Position numbers and translations under genes: made by a program
Notes under the pieces: model-generated
Seen by the model: the letters and a program-made list of their open reading frames with translations, nothing else
The model's database searches: none
Told to the model about the DNA's origin: nothing
NCBI RefSeq assembly: GCF_017573545.1
Contig: NZ_JAGEOK010000018.1
Span: 1-64,000, forward strand
Source of the DNA: Actinomadura nitritigenes
GTDB lineage: Bacteria; Actinomycetota; Actinomycetes; Streptosporangiales; Streptosporangiaceae
Direction: 5' to 3'
Length of the DNA: 64,000 bases
Part shown: positions 14,508-22,162 of the stretch, one piece after another
Position numbering within the stretch: the stretch's first letter is position 1
Layout: every line of letters starts with the position of its first letter

Positions 14508-15851
14508 TCACTTGTAGCGGTCGGACGCGCCGTGCCACTCCAGGCAGCCGGCCATCCAGCTCTGCACGCCGAGCAGGAACCGCCGCAGCTCGGCGGACGG
14601 GACCGAGGCCAGCTCCCGCTGGCTGTCCTCGAACCCGCGGACGAAGTCGTTGTGCATCGCCACGGCCGTCCGGACCGCCTCCTCGACGGAGCAGCCCTCC
14701 TCCTCGGCGATCAGCAGCACCACGTTGCAGTCGGGCAGGTCGTCGGCGGCCTCCCGCTCCACCGAGTGCAGGTCGTTGACGATGACCGAGGCGGTGCCCG
14801 CCTGCATCACCGCGCGGTGCACGCGCGGCTCGTAGAACAGGTTCGCGTCCAGCTGGTAACCGCCGACGATGTCGATCAGCGTCATGGACGTGTAGAAGCT
14901 GTCGTGCTGCCGGGCGGCGAGGTACCGCCACACCGGGGGCAGCAGGCCGAGATGCCGCCACGCCGCGTACGCCGTCCAGCTCACGTACATTTGGAACGTG
15001 GTGTTGAGGACCCGCATGAGCTGCGACGGCCCGGCGTGGCGCTTCAGGTGCCCGGTGGCCGAGCGCAGCGCGACGAGGACGGGGTCGGACCGGACGGCCT
15101 CCTCGACCTGGGCGGTGTACCTGCCCGCGTCCGGCGGCGGGTCCATCGCCGACATCACCAGCGCCAGCCGCGGCGGCAGCTCGGTCGGGACGGCGCCGAG
15201 GTCGCTCTCGTCGGCGTAGTAGTCGTCGCACGCCCACCACGCGGCGTTCATCTTGGCGGCGAGCAGCAGCGGGTCGACGTCGTCGGTCTCGGGATGGGCG
15301 AGCACGGCGAGCCGCCCGAACCCGGTGTCGCGGAACCTGCCGAGCTGGTCGGCGTAGATCCCGACCTCGCCGGCCCACTCGACGAGCCGGTCGTTGACGA
15401 CGAGCGCGAGGTCGTCGTCGATCCGGGCCGTCAGCGGGCAGTACAGCGGCGGGAACGAGCCGTCGCCCCACGCGCGTTCGGCGTAGCCCGGCGAGAAGTG
15501 GCCGCCCTTGCGCGTCGGGCTCGGCAGGAGCGTCGGCAGGACCGGGAGGGCGGTCTCCGGCGCGGCGGGGGCGGGCGCGTCCGGCTCCGGCGCGCCAGGG
15601 TCCTGCGCGGCCGGCGCCGGGGCGCCGTCCATGGGCGCGTCCAGAGGAGGCGCGTCCGTCGCCGGCGGGACGGTGCGGAGGGCGTCCAGGATGCGCGCCG
15701 CCGACGTGCCGAGGCCGCTCGGCCCGGACAGCAGCCGGCTCACCCGCTCGGCCGCCGCGCGGTCGACCCCGGCCCCGGCCTCCGCCCCGGCCTCCGGCGC
15801 CGGCCCGTCCGTCCCGCGGCCGGGCCGGCGGGCAACGCTGCAGTCGTCCAT
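14508..15851 (-). CDS. mibS: 2-methylisoborneol synthase (class I terpene cyclase)
   Basis: The 447-residue cyclase converts 2-methylgeranyl diphosphate to 2-methylisoborneol, the earthy odorant. The class I metal sites are visible: DDYYADE at 209-215 and the NSE-type triad NDLHSVERE at 359-367. The first about 105 residues are Ala/Pro/Asp-rich and low-complexity, as in other 2-MIB synthases. The ATG at 15851 follows GAGGGGA. The gene is first in a two-gene operon with the methyltransferase. The cyclic-nucleotide-binding gene that accompanies this pair in characterised streptomycete loci is missing; upstream lies the terminator of the dioxygenase gene. Confidence 0.94.
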   Translation of the reverse strand: MDDCSVARRPGRGTDGPAPEAGAEAGAGVDRAAAERVSRLLSGPSGLGTSAARILDALRTVPPATDAPPLDAPMDGAPAPAAQDPGAPEPDAPAPAAPETALPVLPTLLPSPTRKGGHFSPGYAERAWGDGSFPPLYCPLTARIDDDLALVVNDRLVEWAGEVGIYADQLGRFRDTGFGRLAVLAHPETDDVDPLLLAAKMNAAWWACDDYYADESDLGAVPTELPPRLALVMSAMDPPPDAGRYTAQVEEAVRSDPVLVALRSATGHLKRHAGPSQLMRVLNTTFQMYVSWTAYAAWRHLGLLPPVWRYLAARQHDSFYTSMTLIDIVGGYQLDANLFYEPRVHRAVMQAGTASVIVNDLHSVEREAADDLPDCNVVLLIAEEEGCSVEEAVRTAVAMHNDFVRGFEDSQRELASVPSAELRRFLLGVQSWMAGCLEWHGASDRYK

Positions 15852-15986
15852 CGTCGTTCCCCTCGCTGGATCATGGCGTGGTCGGCCGGAACCAGTTACT
15901 CACAGCTTCAGGACGACTACAACCGGCAGTGACCTTCCCTTGGGGTAACACCATGTAGCCGGGCGAGTACAGGCCGCCTTGCGAAA

Positions 15987-16020
15987 AGGCCCGGCGGTCC
16001 CGTCCGGGACCGCCGGGCCT
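15987..16020 (-). terminator. Intrinsic terminator of the sulfonate operon
   Basis: Two perfect 15-base arms (15987-16001 and 16006-16020) surround a GTCC loop 16 bases after the dioxygenase stop. Read on the minus strand the stem is followed by TTTTCGC, giving a short U-run. It insulates the downstream 2-MIB promoter. Confidence 0.85.
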
Positions 16021-16036
16021 GACCGGCCGGGGAGCG

Positions 16037-16927
16037 CTACGCCGCGGCGGCCTCCGCGGCCGGGGTGTAGTGCCCGGCGTCGTCGCCTTCGAGGATGCGG
16101 CTGGACCCGCCGTCCACGCCCACGGGCACGTCCCCGGCGACGGTGACGCGGTGCAGGACGCGCGGCAGGTCGCCGTAGTCGTCGGGCGCGTAGTGCTGGG
16201 TGATGCGGTTGTCGAACAGCACGAGGTCGCCGGGGTTCCACGCCACCCGCACGATGTTCTCCGGACGGGTCACGTACCGCTGCAGCAGCCGCAGGACGTC
16301 GCGCGACTCGGTGCCGGACAGCCCCACGATCTCCTGCGCGAACCCGCCGATGAACAGGCCGCGCTCGCCCGTCTCCGGATGCACCCGCACCACCGGGTGG
16401 ACGGTGCGGTAGCGGCGCGCGGTGAAGACCTTCCGGTACTCCAGCGCCTTCTCGGTGTTGCTGCGCGGCACCGCGTAGTCGTAGTCGTTGGTGTGCACGG
16501 CCCACAGCCGGTCGGCGAAGTCCCGCAGCTGCTCCGGCAGGTCCCGGTAGGCGGCGGCGGAGTTGGCGATGAGCGTGTTGCCGCCGTACGGCGGGACGAC
16601 CAGGGCGCGCAGCGTGCTGAGCTTCGGCGGCGTCCGGACGAACGTGACGTCGGTGTGCCAGTTGTTGGAGCGGATGCCCTCCTCGCCGTTCACCGGGAGG
16701 ATGTCGGGCTGCCCGTCCACGGACGGGACGGTCGGGTGCGCCCTGGTCAGCTCCCCGAACCGGGCGGCGAAGCGGAGCTGGCCCTCGTCGTCGAGGCCGG
16801 CGCCGCGGAACACCAGCACCTTGTGCGCGAGCAGCGCGTCGTTGACCTCGTCGAAGGGCAGGTCGTTCGGGTCGGCTCCGGTGTACTCGGCGCCGATGCG
16901 GCCGCCGATGCGGCGGAATTCGGTCAT
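16037..16927 (-). CDS. TauD/TfdA-family Fe(II)/2-oxoglutarate dioxygenase
   Basis: The 296-residue enzyme has the family iron-binding triad pattern: NNWHTDVTF (His-x-Asp) and a distal His in RVLHRVTVAG. TauD-like landmarks such as RIGAEYTGAD, VLVFRGAGL and WNPGDLVLFDNRITQHYA are also present. Members hydroxylate a substrate with 2-oxoglutarate and O2. Placed last in an operon with an SsuABC/TauABC-type importer, it most likely releases sulfite from taurine or another sulfonate. The exact sulfonate, or a sulfate ester, cannot be told from sequence. The ATG at 16927 is 14 bases after the permease stop. The gene ends at an intrinsic terminator. Confidence 0.88.
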   Translation of the reverse strand: MTEFRRIGGRIGAEYTGADPNDLPFDEVNDALLAHKVLVFRGAGLDDEGQLRFAARFGELTRAHPTVPSVDGQPDILPVNGEEGIRSNNWHTDVTFVRTPPKLSTLRALVVPPYGGNTLIANSAAAYRDLPEQLRDFADRLWAVHTNDYDYAVPRSNTEKALEYRKVFTARRYRTVHPVVRVHPETGERGLFIGGFAQEIVGLSGTESRDVLRLLQRYVTRPENIVRVAWNPGDLVLFDNRITQHYAPDDYGDLPRVLHRVTVAGDVPVGVDGGSSRILEGDDAGHYTPAAEAAAA

Positions 16928-16941
16928 GGTGCGTGCCCTTT

Positions 16942-17772
16942 CTAGCGGCGGACGGTGGGGTCGGCGAGCCGCAGCAGCAGCCGCAGCAGGCCGTCGAAGG
17001 CGAAGCCGAGCACGGCGATCTCGGCGATCCCGCTGAAGATCAGCGGCGTCTGGAGGTAGTTGCCGGCCTGCAGGACGAGGTAGCCGACGCCGCCGGTGGC
17101 GGCGATCATCTCGGCGGCGATGACGGCGGTCCACGCGCCGCCCATCGCGATCCGCGTCCCGGTGATGACGCCGGGCACGGCGGCGCGCAGCCGCACGTGC
17201 AGCATGGTGTGCAGCTGCGAGGCGCCGAGGCTGCGGCTGGCGTTCAGCAGGTCGGGCGGGACGGCGTCGAGCGCGCCGAGCGTCGCGACCGTCACGATCG
17301 GCAGCACCCCGAAGAAGATCAGCGCGATCTTCGAGGTCTCGCCGATCCCGAACCAGACCACCAGCAGCGGGATGAAGGCGATCGGCGGCAGCGGGCGCAT
17401 GATCGCGATGATCGGGTCGGCCAGCTCCCGGATCACCCGGACCCCGGCCATGGACGCGCCGAGCACCAGCCCGGCGGCCGTGCCGAGCAGGAACCCGGCG
17501 AGGATCCGCCCGGTGCTGATCAGCGCGTCGGCGAGCAGCGTCCTGCCCTGCACCTCCGGGTACGGCTTGCGGAGGTACTCGGCGAGCGTCCGGGCGGTCT
17601 CGGTGACGGTCGGCAGCGTGACGGAGTCGCCGATGGCCAGCGCGGCGACCTCCCAGACCGCCAGCGCGAGGGCGATCGCGCCGGCGCCCGTCCAGACCCG
17701 CCGCCACGACCGCGACGGTCCGTTCGCGGTGCCCGCCGCGGCGGCCGCCGGTGCCCCGGTCGTCGCCGTCAT
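16942..17772 (-). CDS. Sulfonate/nitrate-type ABC transporter permease
   Basis: The 276-residue polytopic membrane protein carries the cytoplasmic-loop EAA motif ASRSLGASQLHTMLHVRLRAAVPGVITGTR, which contacts the ATPase. IIAIMRPLPPIAFIPLLVVWFGIG is typical of the TauC/SsuC/NrtB class. The first about 25 residues are low-complexity Ala/Thr. Its start codon overlaps the ATPase stop (ATGA at 17769-17772), so the two are translationally coupled. Together with the ATPase and the lipoprotein it forms the importer that feeds the dioxygenase. Confidence 0.92.
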   Translation of the reverse strand: MTATTGAPAAAAAGTANGPSRSWRRVWTGAGAIALALAVWEVAALAIGDSVTLPTVTETARTLAEYLRKPYPEVQGRTLLADALISTGRILAGFLLGTAAGLVLGASMAGVRVIRELADPIIAIMRPLPPIAFIPLLVVWFGIGETSKIALIFFGVLPIVTVATLGALDAVPPDLLNASRSLGASQLHTMLHVRLRAAVPGVITGTRIAMGGAWTAVIAAEMIAATGGVGYLVLQAGNYLQTPLIFSGIAEIAVLGFAFDGLLRLLLRLADPTVRR

Positions 17773-18575
17773 CGCTCCAGCACCTCCCGGATGCGCCGCT
17801 TGGCGTTCACGAACGCGAGCGTCTCGGTGTCCTCGTAGGCGCGGGGACGCGGCAACTCGATGTCGATGACGTCCTTGGTGCCGCCGGGCGGCGCCGACAG
17901 CACGCACACCCGGTCGCCGAGCAGCGCCGCCTCCTCGACGTCGTGGGTGACGAAGACGATCGTGGTGCGGTGCCGCTGCCACAGCTCCAGCAGGAAGCGC
18001 TGCATGGCGGCGCGGGTGATGGCGTCCAGCGCGCCGAACGGCTCGTCCATCAGCAGGACGCCCGGCCGGTTGACCAGCACCCGCGCGAACGCGGCCCGGT
18101 GCCGCATGCCGCCGGACAGCTCGTGCGGGTAGGCGTCGCGGGCGTCGGCGAGCCCGACGGTCTCCAGCAGCCGCTCGGCCTCCTCGCGGACCCGCGGGGT
18201 CAGCGCGCCGCGCGCCTTCGGCCCGTACAGGACGTTCTGCCAGGTCGTCAGCCAGGGGAACAGGTTCGGCGTCTGGAACAGCACGCCCCGGTCGTGGCCG
18301 GGCCCGGTGACCGGGCGGCCCCCGACCAGCACCTCGCCGGAGTCGGCGGCGGTGAACCCGGCGAGGATGTTCAGCAGCGTCGACTTCCCGCAGCCGGACG
18401 GCCCGAGCAGGCACAGGAACTCGCCGGGCCGCACGTCGAGGGTCACGCCGTCCAGCGCGGGACGGCCGGGGCGGCGCCGCCGGCTGAACGTCTTGCGGAC
18501 GTCCCGCAACCGCACGCCGGTCGGTTCGTCGGCGGCGGGCCCGGCGGCCGCCGCCTCGGTCTCGGTCGTGCTCAT
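17769..18575 (-). CDS. Sulfonate/nitrate-type ABC transporter ATP-binding protein
   Basis: The 268-residue ATPase has Walker A GPSGCGKST, Q-loop LFQTPNLFPWLT, signature LSGGM, Walker B VLLMDEPFGALD and the switch His in FVTHDVEEA. The FPWLT and GALD features are typical of the TauB/SsuB class. A 40-residue C-terminal extension ends in REVLER. Its start (ATG at 18575) overlaps the lipoprotein stop and its stop overlaps the permease start, so lipoprotein, ATPase and permease are all coupled. Confidence 0.94.
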   Translation of the reverse strand: MSTTETEAAAAGPAADEPTGVRLRDVRKTFSRRRRPGRPALDGVTLDVRPGEFLCLLGPSGCGKSTLLNILAGFTAADSGEVLVGGRPVTGPGHDRGVLFQTPNLFPWLTTWQNVLYGPKARGALTPRVREEAERLLETVGLADARDAYPHELSGGMRHRAAFARVLVNRPGVLLMDEPFGALDAITRAAMQRFLLELWQRHRTTIVFVTHDVEEAALLGDRVCVLSAPPGGTKDVIDIELPRPRAYEDTETLAFVNAKRRIREVLER

Positions 18576-19642
18576 TCGCACCCTCCCGCCTGCGCCTTGT
18601 CCCAGAAGGACGGATCGATGTGCCGCGCGATCCGCGCCGGGTCCGGGACGCTCTTCGCGCGGCCCTGCGTGACGAGGAACTCCGCGGTCAGCTTGAAGTT
18701 CTGCGCGAGCCGCCCGGTCGCGGCCGTCCCGTCGGGGCCCTTCAGCCAGGCGCCCTCCTCCGAGGCGGGGATGTACGGGTAGGTCCGGGTCGCGGCGATC
18801 GCGTCCGCCGGCGCGACCCCGACGAACCTGGCCGCGGGCGCGATGTACTCGTCGGCCCGCGGTCCCTTCACGAGCGCTTCGGCCCTGGACATCTGGCAGA
18901 CGAGGGCCTGCACCACGTCGCGGTGCCGCCGCGCGTACGGGGTGGAGACCGCCAGCATGTTGACCGCCGCGTAGCCGAGCCGGGCGATGTCGGTGGACCG
19001 CACCAGTACGCGCGCCCCGTGCTTCTGCAGCTCCAGCAGGAACGACTGGCTGATGTAGACGGCGTCGATCTTGCCCGCCTTCCAGGCGGCGGCCTCGGCG
19101 GCCTCGCTGGCGAAGCTCGCGACCTGCACCCTGCCGGTCAGGCCCTGCGACCTCAGCCAGCCGCGCAGCTGGAAGTCCAGCGTGGAGCCGACGAGCACGC
19201 CGACCTTCCGCAGGTCGCCCGGCGCCTTGATCTTCGCGTCGACGGCCAGGCCGGAGGCGTCGATGCCCTCGACGTACACGGCCGTGACGTCGGTCCCGCT
19301 GGTGAAGGCGCCGGTGAACGGCGGGTTGCCGACGCCGGCCACGAAGGGGAAGGCGCCCGCGCGCAGCTGCGCCATGCCGGCGACGCCGCTGTCGATCGGG
19401 CGCAGCTCGATCTTCCCGGGCACCTTGGCCGACAGGTCCTCGCGGGCCGCGACGACCGCCTCGGGCCCGGCGACCGCGCCCTGGAAGTAGCCGATCTCGA
19501 CGGTGCCGGTGGCGCCGCGTGCGGACGTCCCGCACCCGGCGGCGAGCGCGAGGCCGGTCGCGGCGGCGGCGATCCGGACGAGGGGTCTTCCGAGCAGAGG
19601 TTCTCCGGGTAGAGGTCTTCCGGGCAGGGGTTTTCTGAGCAT
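18572..19642 (-). CDS. Sulfonate-type ABC transporter substrate-binding lipoprotein
   Basis: The 356-residue precursor has a lipobox LALAAGC (Cys37). The body resembles TauA/SsuA periplasmic-binding proteins: IGYFQG, ELRPIDSGVAGMAQLRAGAF, GNPPFTGAF, VYVEGIDASGL, VGVLVGSTLDFQLRGWL. It should capture the sulfonate outside the membrane. The signal peptide is preceded by an unusual three-fold pentapeptide repeat (PLPGR, PLPGE, PLLGR) encoded by 15-base near-repeats. The ATG at 19642 has GAGGAA 13 bases upstream, a long spacing. A later start inside the repeat has no better site. It is the first structural gene after a leader-peptide region. Confidence 0.88.
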   Translation of the reverse strand: MLRKPLPGRPLPGEPLLGRPLVRIAAAATGLALAAGCGTSARGATGTVEIGYFQGAVAGPEAVVAAREDLSAKVPGKIELRPIDSGVAGMAQLRAGAFPFVAGVGNPPFTGAFTSGTDVTAVYVEGIDASGLAVDAKIKAPGDLRKVGVLVGSTLDFQLRGWLRSQGLTGRVQVASFASEAAEAAAWKAGKIDAVYISQSFLLELQKHGARVLVRSTDIARLGYAAVNMLAVSTPYARRHRDVVQALVCQMSRAEALVKGPRADEYIAPAARFVGVAPADAIAATRTYPYIPASEEGAWLKGPDGTAATGRLAQNFKLTAEFLVTQGRAKSVPDPARIARHIDPSFWDKAQAGGCE

Positions 19643-19720
19643 GGGAAAGGCGTGTTCCTCGGGCGAGCGGCCGGCTCGTGCCCTGGGCGGGGCGCCGGAC
19701 CTGGGGGGACGGGACGGGCG

Positions 19721-19743
19721 GGCTCCGCGGGACGGAGCCGCGG
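19721..19743 (-). promoter_or_regulatory. Candidate attenuator hairpins between leader peptide and sulfonate operon
   Basis: GGCTCCG (19721-19727) pairs with CGGAGCC (19733-19739). The overlapping CCGCGG words at 19725-19730 and 19738-19743 can pair instead, giving two mutually exclusive folds. The element lies between the leader-peptide stop (19752) and the lipoprotein start (19642). This is the arrangement expected for ribosome-controlled attenuation. Folding was done by eye. Confidence 0.45.
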
Positions 19744-19751
19744 GCGGGTCG

Positions 19752-19829
19752 TCAGGCCGGACAGCCCGCGGCCGTGACGCGGAGCAGGTCCACGTGGCGG
19801 CGGCGGACGAGGCGGGGCCGGAGGCGCAT
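19752..19829 (-). CDS. 25-residue leader peptide of the sulfur-gene attenuator type
   Basis: The minus-strand ORF encodes a 25-residue basic peptide, MRLRPRLVRRR followed by HVDLLRV and ending AAGCPA. The (R)RHVDL-R core with a terminal Cys-containing tail is the hallmark of short putative leader peptides annotated upstream of sulfur-assimilation genes in actinomycetes. The single Cys codon (TGT) is third from the end, placed to sense cysteinyl-tRNA. The stop lies 110 bases before the substrate-binding lipoprotein gene, with hairpins between them. I see no good ribosome binding site before its ATG at 19829. Identification rests on the motif and location. Confidence 0.75.
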   Translation of the reverse strand: MRLRPRLVRRRHVDLLRVTAAGCPA

Positions 19830-19854
19830 GCCGGTATGAGAACACGCCGGGGCG

Positions 19855-19900
19855 ACACTATGCAACTATTCCTACCGATTTACTCTGAAATACTCCGGCC
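19855..19900 (-). promoter_or_regulatory. AT-rich promoter region of the sulfonate operon
   Basis: A 45-base AT-rich island (ACTATGCAACTATTCCTACC and the following ATTTACTCTGAAATACTC on the plus strand) stands out from GC-rich flanks. It lies 26 bases upstream of the leader-peptide ATG. On the minus strand GCATAGTG offers a -10-like hexamer. No exact promoter is claimed. Confidence 0.5.
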
Positions 19901-19950
19901 GGGCCGCCTCCGAGCCGGGCGCGCGCCCGCCCGGGGGACCCGGGCCGGGC

Positions 19951-20235
19951 TCAGGCGGTGCGCGGCCCGGCGGCGGAGGCCATGCCGGGCGGGGCGGAGG
20001 CGAGGGCCTTCTGGATGGCCTCGACCAGCGCGAGCGCCGCCTCCTCGGTCAGCTCCACGGCGACCCGCGCGGACGGCCCCTCGGACGGGTTCGTGAAGTC
20101 GATGTTCAGCGTGTGCTCGTTCGTCGAGTGGAAGGGGTGGTCGACGTAGACCGCCCCGTCCGTCAGCGCGAACCAGCCGGACGCGCCCTTGGCGGCCCCG
20201 GCCAGCTCGACCTTGTGGGTCTGGTAGGTGCACAT
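19951..20235 (-). CDS. Small conserved protein, DUF6295-like
   Basis: The 94-residue protein starts MCTYQTHKVELAGAAKGASG. It continues with a WFALTDGAVYVDHPFHSTNEHTLNIDF block and a final helix rich in Ala/Glu. This resembles a small actinobacterial family of unknown function that I recall as DUF6295; the number is from memory. There is no signal peptide or membrane segment. GGGAGG precedes the ATG. The dienelactone hydrolase gene ends 14 bases upstream on the same strand, so they form a likely two-gene operon. The conserved His and Asn suggest a small binding or enzymatic fold, but nothing more can be said. Confidence 0.7.
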   Translation of the reverse strand: MCTYQTHKVELAGAAKGASGWFALTDGAVYVDHPFHSTNEHTLNIDFTNPSEGPSARVAVELTEEAALALVEAIQKALASAPPGMASAAGPRTA

Positions 20236-20249
20236 GCGGGTGTCCTCCC

Positions 20250-20993
20250 TCAGGACGCGAGGTGCCGGCCGAAGAAGTCGAAGATGCGCTTCCAGCCGTC
20301 GACGGCGGCCTCGGGCCGGTAGGAGGCCCGCTCGACGGCGAAGAACGCGTGCCCGGCGCCCGGGTAGCTGTGGAACTCGTGCTCCTTGCCGAGCCGCGTC
20401 AGCTCCGCGTCCAGCTCGGCGACCTCGTCCGGCGAGGGGAACCGGTCTTCCCCGCCGAACAGCCCGAGCAGGGGGCAGGACAGGTCGGCGGCCCGCGAGA
20501 TCAGCGGGCCCGCCTTCAGCGGGGAGTCCGCCGGCGGCTCCTTCACCACGAACGCGCCGTAGCAGTCGACGGCCGCGTCGAGGTCCAGCGACACCGCCGC
20601 GAGGAACGACTGCCGCCCGCCCGAGCAGTACCCGATCACGCCGATCCTGCCGTTGGCGCCCTCCAGGCCGTTGAGGTGCGCGGCGGCGCCGGCGACGTCC
20701 CCGACGAGCTGCTCGTCGGGCACGCCGCCCTTGGCGCGGGCGGCGGCGGCCTGGTCGTCGGGGGCGACGCCCTTGCCCTCCCGCGAGTACAGGTTCGGGC
20801 AGACGGCCGCGTAGCCCCGCGCCGCGAAGGTGCGGGTGATCTGCTTGGTGCCCTCGTCGTAGCCGGGCAGGTGGTGGATCACGACCACGCCGCCGCGCGG
20901 CCGGTCGCCGAGCGGGCGGGCCAGGTACGCCTCGAGCCCGGCGCCCTCGTGGCCGCTGATCGCGACGGTCCCGGCCTGCATCTGGTCTGTCAT
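20250..20993 (-). CDS. Dienelactone hydrolase family protein
   Basis: The 247-residue alpha/beta hydrolase has the Cys nucleophile in GYCSGG, preceded by the strand RIGVIGYC. It also has LLGLFGGEDRFPSP with the acid and GAGHAFF with the catalytic His. Dienelactone hydrolases open lactone rings in chlorocatechol breakdown, but many paralogs act on other esters, and no ortho-cleavage genes are near. The cytosolic product shares a unit with the small DUF6295-like gene downstream. The start is the ATG at 20993. Confidence 0.88.
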   Translation of the reverse strand: MTDQMQAGTVAISGHEGAGLEAYLARPLGDRPRGGVVVIHHLPGYDEGTKQITRTFAARGYAAVCPNLYSREGKGVAPDDQAAAARAKGGVPDEQLVGDVAGAAAHLNGLEGANGRIGVIGYCSGGRQSFLAAVSLDLDAAVDCYGAFVVKEPPADSPLKAGPLISRAADLSCPLLGLFGGEDRFPSPDEVAELDAELTRLGKEHEFHSYPGAGHAFFAVERASYRPEAAVDGWKRIFDFFGRHLAS

Positions 20994-21098
20994 GGGTGCG
21001 CAACGCTCCGTATGCGGATGGGGACACGGTCGGGCGCGCGGTCCGCGAGCCGGCCGTGCGGACCGTGCCAGTCTGCCCCATGGCCGCGCCTGACCGGC

Positions 21099-21125
21099 GG
21101 ACGCCCCGCCGAGGCCCCGGCGTCC
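21099..21125 (-). terminator. Possible terminator of uppP
   Basis: GGACGCC (21099-21105) and GGCGTCC (21119-21125) form a 7-base stem with a 13-base loop just downstream of the uppP stop on the minus strand. No U-run is visible. Confidence 0.3.
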
Positions 21126-21140
21126 CCGCGGGAGGCCGGG

Positions 21141-21977
21141 TCAGCCGTTCAGCGTGCCGGCCCCGAGCAGCCCGAACAGCAGCAGGCCGATCACGATCCG
21201 GTACACCACGAACGCGGTGAACGTGTGCCGCGCGACGTACCGCAGCAGCCAGGCGATCGAGGCGTAGGCGACGACGAACGACACCGCGGTGCCGATCGCG
21301 AGCGGCAGCGCGCCCTCGCCGGACCCGAGGGCGCCGGGCAGCTCGTACAGGCCGGCGCCGGTCAGCGCGGGGATGCCCATGAAGAACGACAGGCGGGTGG
21401 CGGCGAGGCGGTCGAGGTTCAGCAGCAGGCCCGTCGAGATCGTCGCGCCGGACCGGGAGAAGCCGGGGAACAGCAGCGCGAGGATCTGCGAGGAGCCGAC
21501 GAGCATCGCGTCCCAGAAGCCGGTGTCGTCCTCGCCGCGCTTGTTGCGGCCGTACCGGTCGGCGAGCCACATCACGATGCTGCCGCCGATCAGCGAGCCG
21601 GCCACCACCCACAGCGAGGCGAGCGGCCCCTCGATGAGCGGCTTGGCGGCGATCCCGACGATGACGACGGGGATGGTGGCGAAGATGACCCACCAGGCGA
21701 ACTTGTAGTCGTGGTGGTACCGCTCCTCTTTGTTCGCCAGGCCCTTGAACCAGGCCCCGACGATCCGGGCGATGTCGGAGAAGAAGTAGACCAGGACGGC
21801 GGCGATGGCGCCGACCTGGATGACGGCGGTGAACCCGACGACGCCCTTGTCGTCCACCGGGACGTCCATGAGCCCTTCGGCGATCTTCAGGTGCCCGGTC
21901 GAGGACACCGGGAGGAACTCGGTGAGGCCCTCGACGACGCCGAGGACGATGGACTGGCCGACGTTGATCACGCTCAA
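21141..21977 (-). CDS. uppP: Undecaprenyl-diphosphatase
   Basis: The 278-residue polytopic protein carries the two UppP/BacA signatures: GVVEGLTEFLPVSSTGHL near the N-terminus and LFPGFSRSGATISTGLLLNL in the second half. It dephosphorylates undecaprenyl diphosphate at the membrane to recycle the lipid carrier for peptidoglycan, and overproduction gives bacitracin resistance. The start is the TTG at 21975-21977, supported by GAGGGA 8 bases before it; an internal GTG two codons on is the alternative. A cytoplasmic Lys/Glu/His-rich loop (NKEERYHHDYK) is typical of actinobacterial members. Confidence 0.95.
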   Translation of the reverse strand: MSVINVGQSIVLGVVEGLTEFLPVSSTGHLKIAEGLMDVPVDDKGVVGFTAVIQVGAIAAVLVYFFSDIARIVGAWFKGLANKEERYHHDYKFAWWVIFATIPVVIVGIAAKPLIEGPLASLWVVAGSLIGGSIVMWLADRYGRNKRGEDDTGFWDAMLVGSSQILALLFPGFSRSGATISTGLLLNLDRLAATRLSFFMGIPALTGAGLYELPGALGSGEGALPLAIGTAVSFVVAYASIAWLLRYVARHTFTAFVVYRIVIGLLLFGLLGAGTLNG

Positions 21978-22079
21978 TGGACGGTTCCCTCACGCCTCGT
22001 CACCGGCTCGGTGACGCGAGCCTACCCCTCGCGGCCGCCGCGCGGCGCGTCTGGCCGGACCCGGGCGCGGCGGTGTGGT

Positions 22080-22125
22080 GAACGCGTGAAGATCGGGGGC
22101 GGCGGCGTAGGGAACGCGTCAAGAT
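22080..22125. promoter_or_regulatory. 14-bp direct repeats upstream of the kdp operon
   Basis: GAACGCGTGAAGAT at 22080-22093 and GAACGCGTCAAGAT at 22112-22125 differ at one base and are offset by 32 bases, about three helical turns. They sit 38 to 83 bases before the first kdp-region start codon, where an OmpR-class regulator such as KdpE would bind. Binding is inferred from spacing and location. Confidence 0.5.
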
Positions 22126-22136
22126 GCCGTATTTGC

Positions 22137-22161
22137 CCTGATAGAGGGTGTTCTCTACAGG
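22137..22161 (+). promoter_or_regulatory. Inverted repeat directly before the first kdp-region ORF
   Basis: CCTG-a-TAGAG (22137-22146) pairs with CTCTA-CAGG (22153-22161) through a GGTGTT loop with a single bulged A. The right arm abuts the ATG at 22163 and would cover any ribosome contact region. It may act as an RNA hairpin limiting initiation, or as a DNA operator over the start of transcription. Confidence 0.35.
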
Positions 22162-22162
22162 C

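Noticed and set aside
14508-14780. Plus-strand Arg/Ser/Pro-rich frames opposite the cyclase gene
   Set aside because: Shadow frames with no start signal and no recognisable domain.
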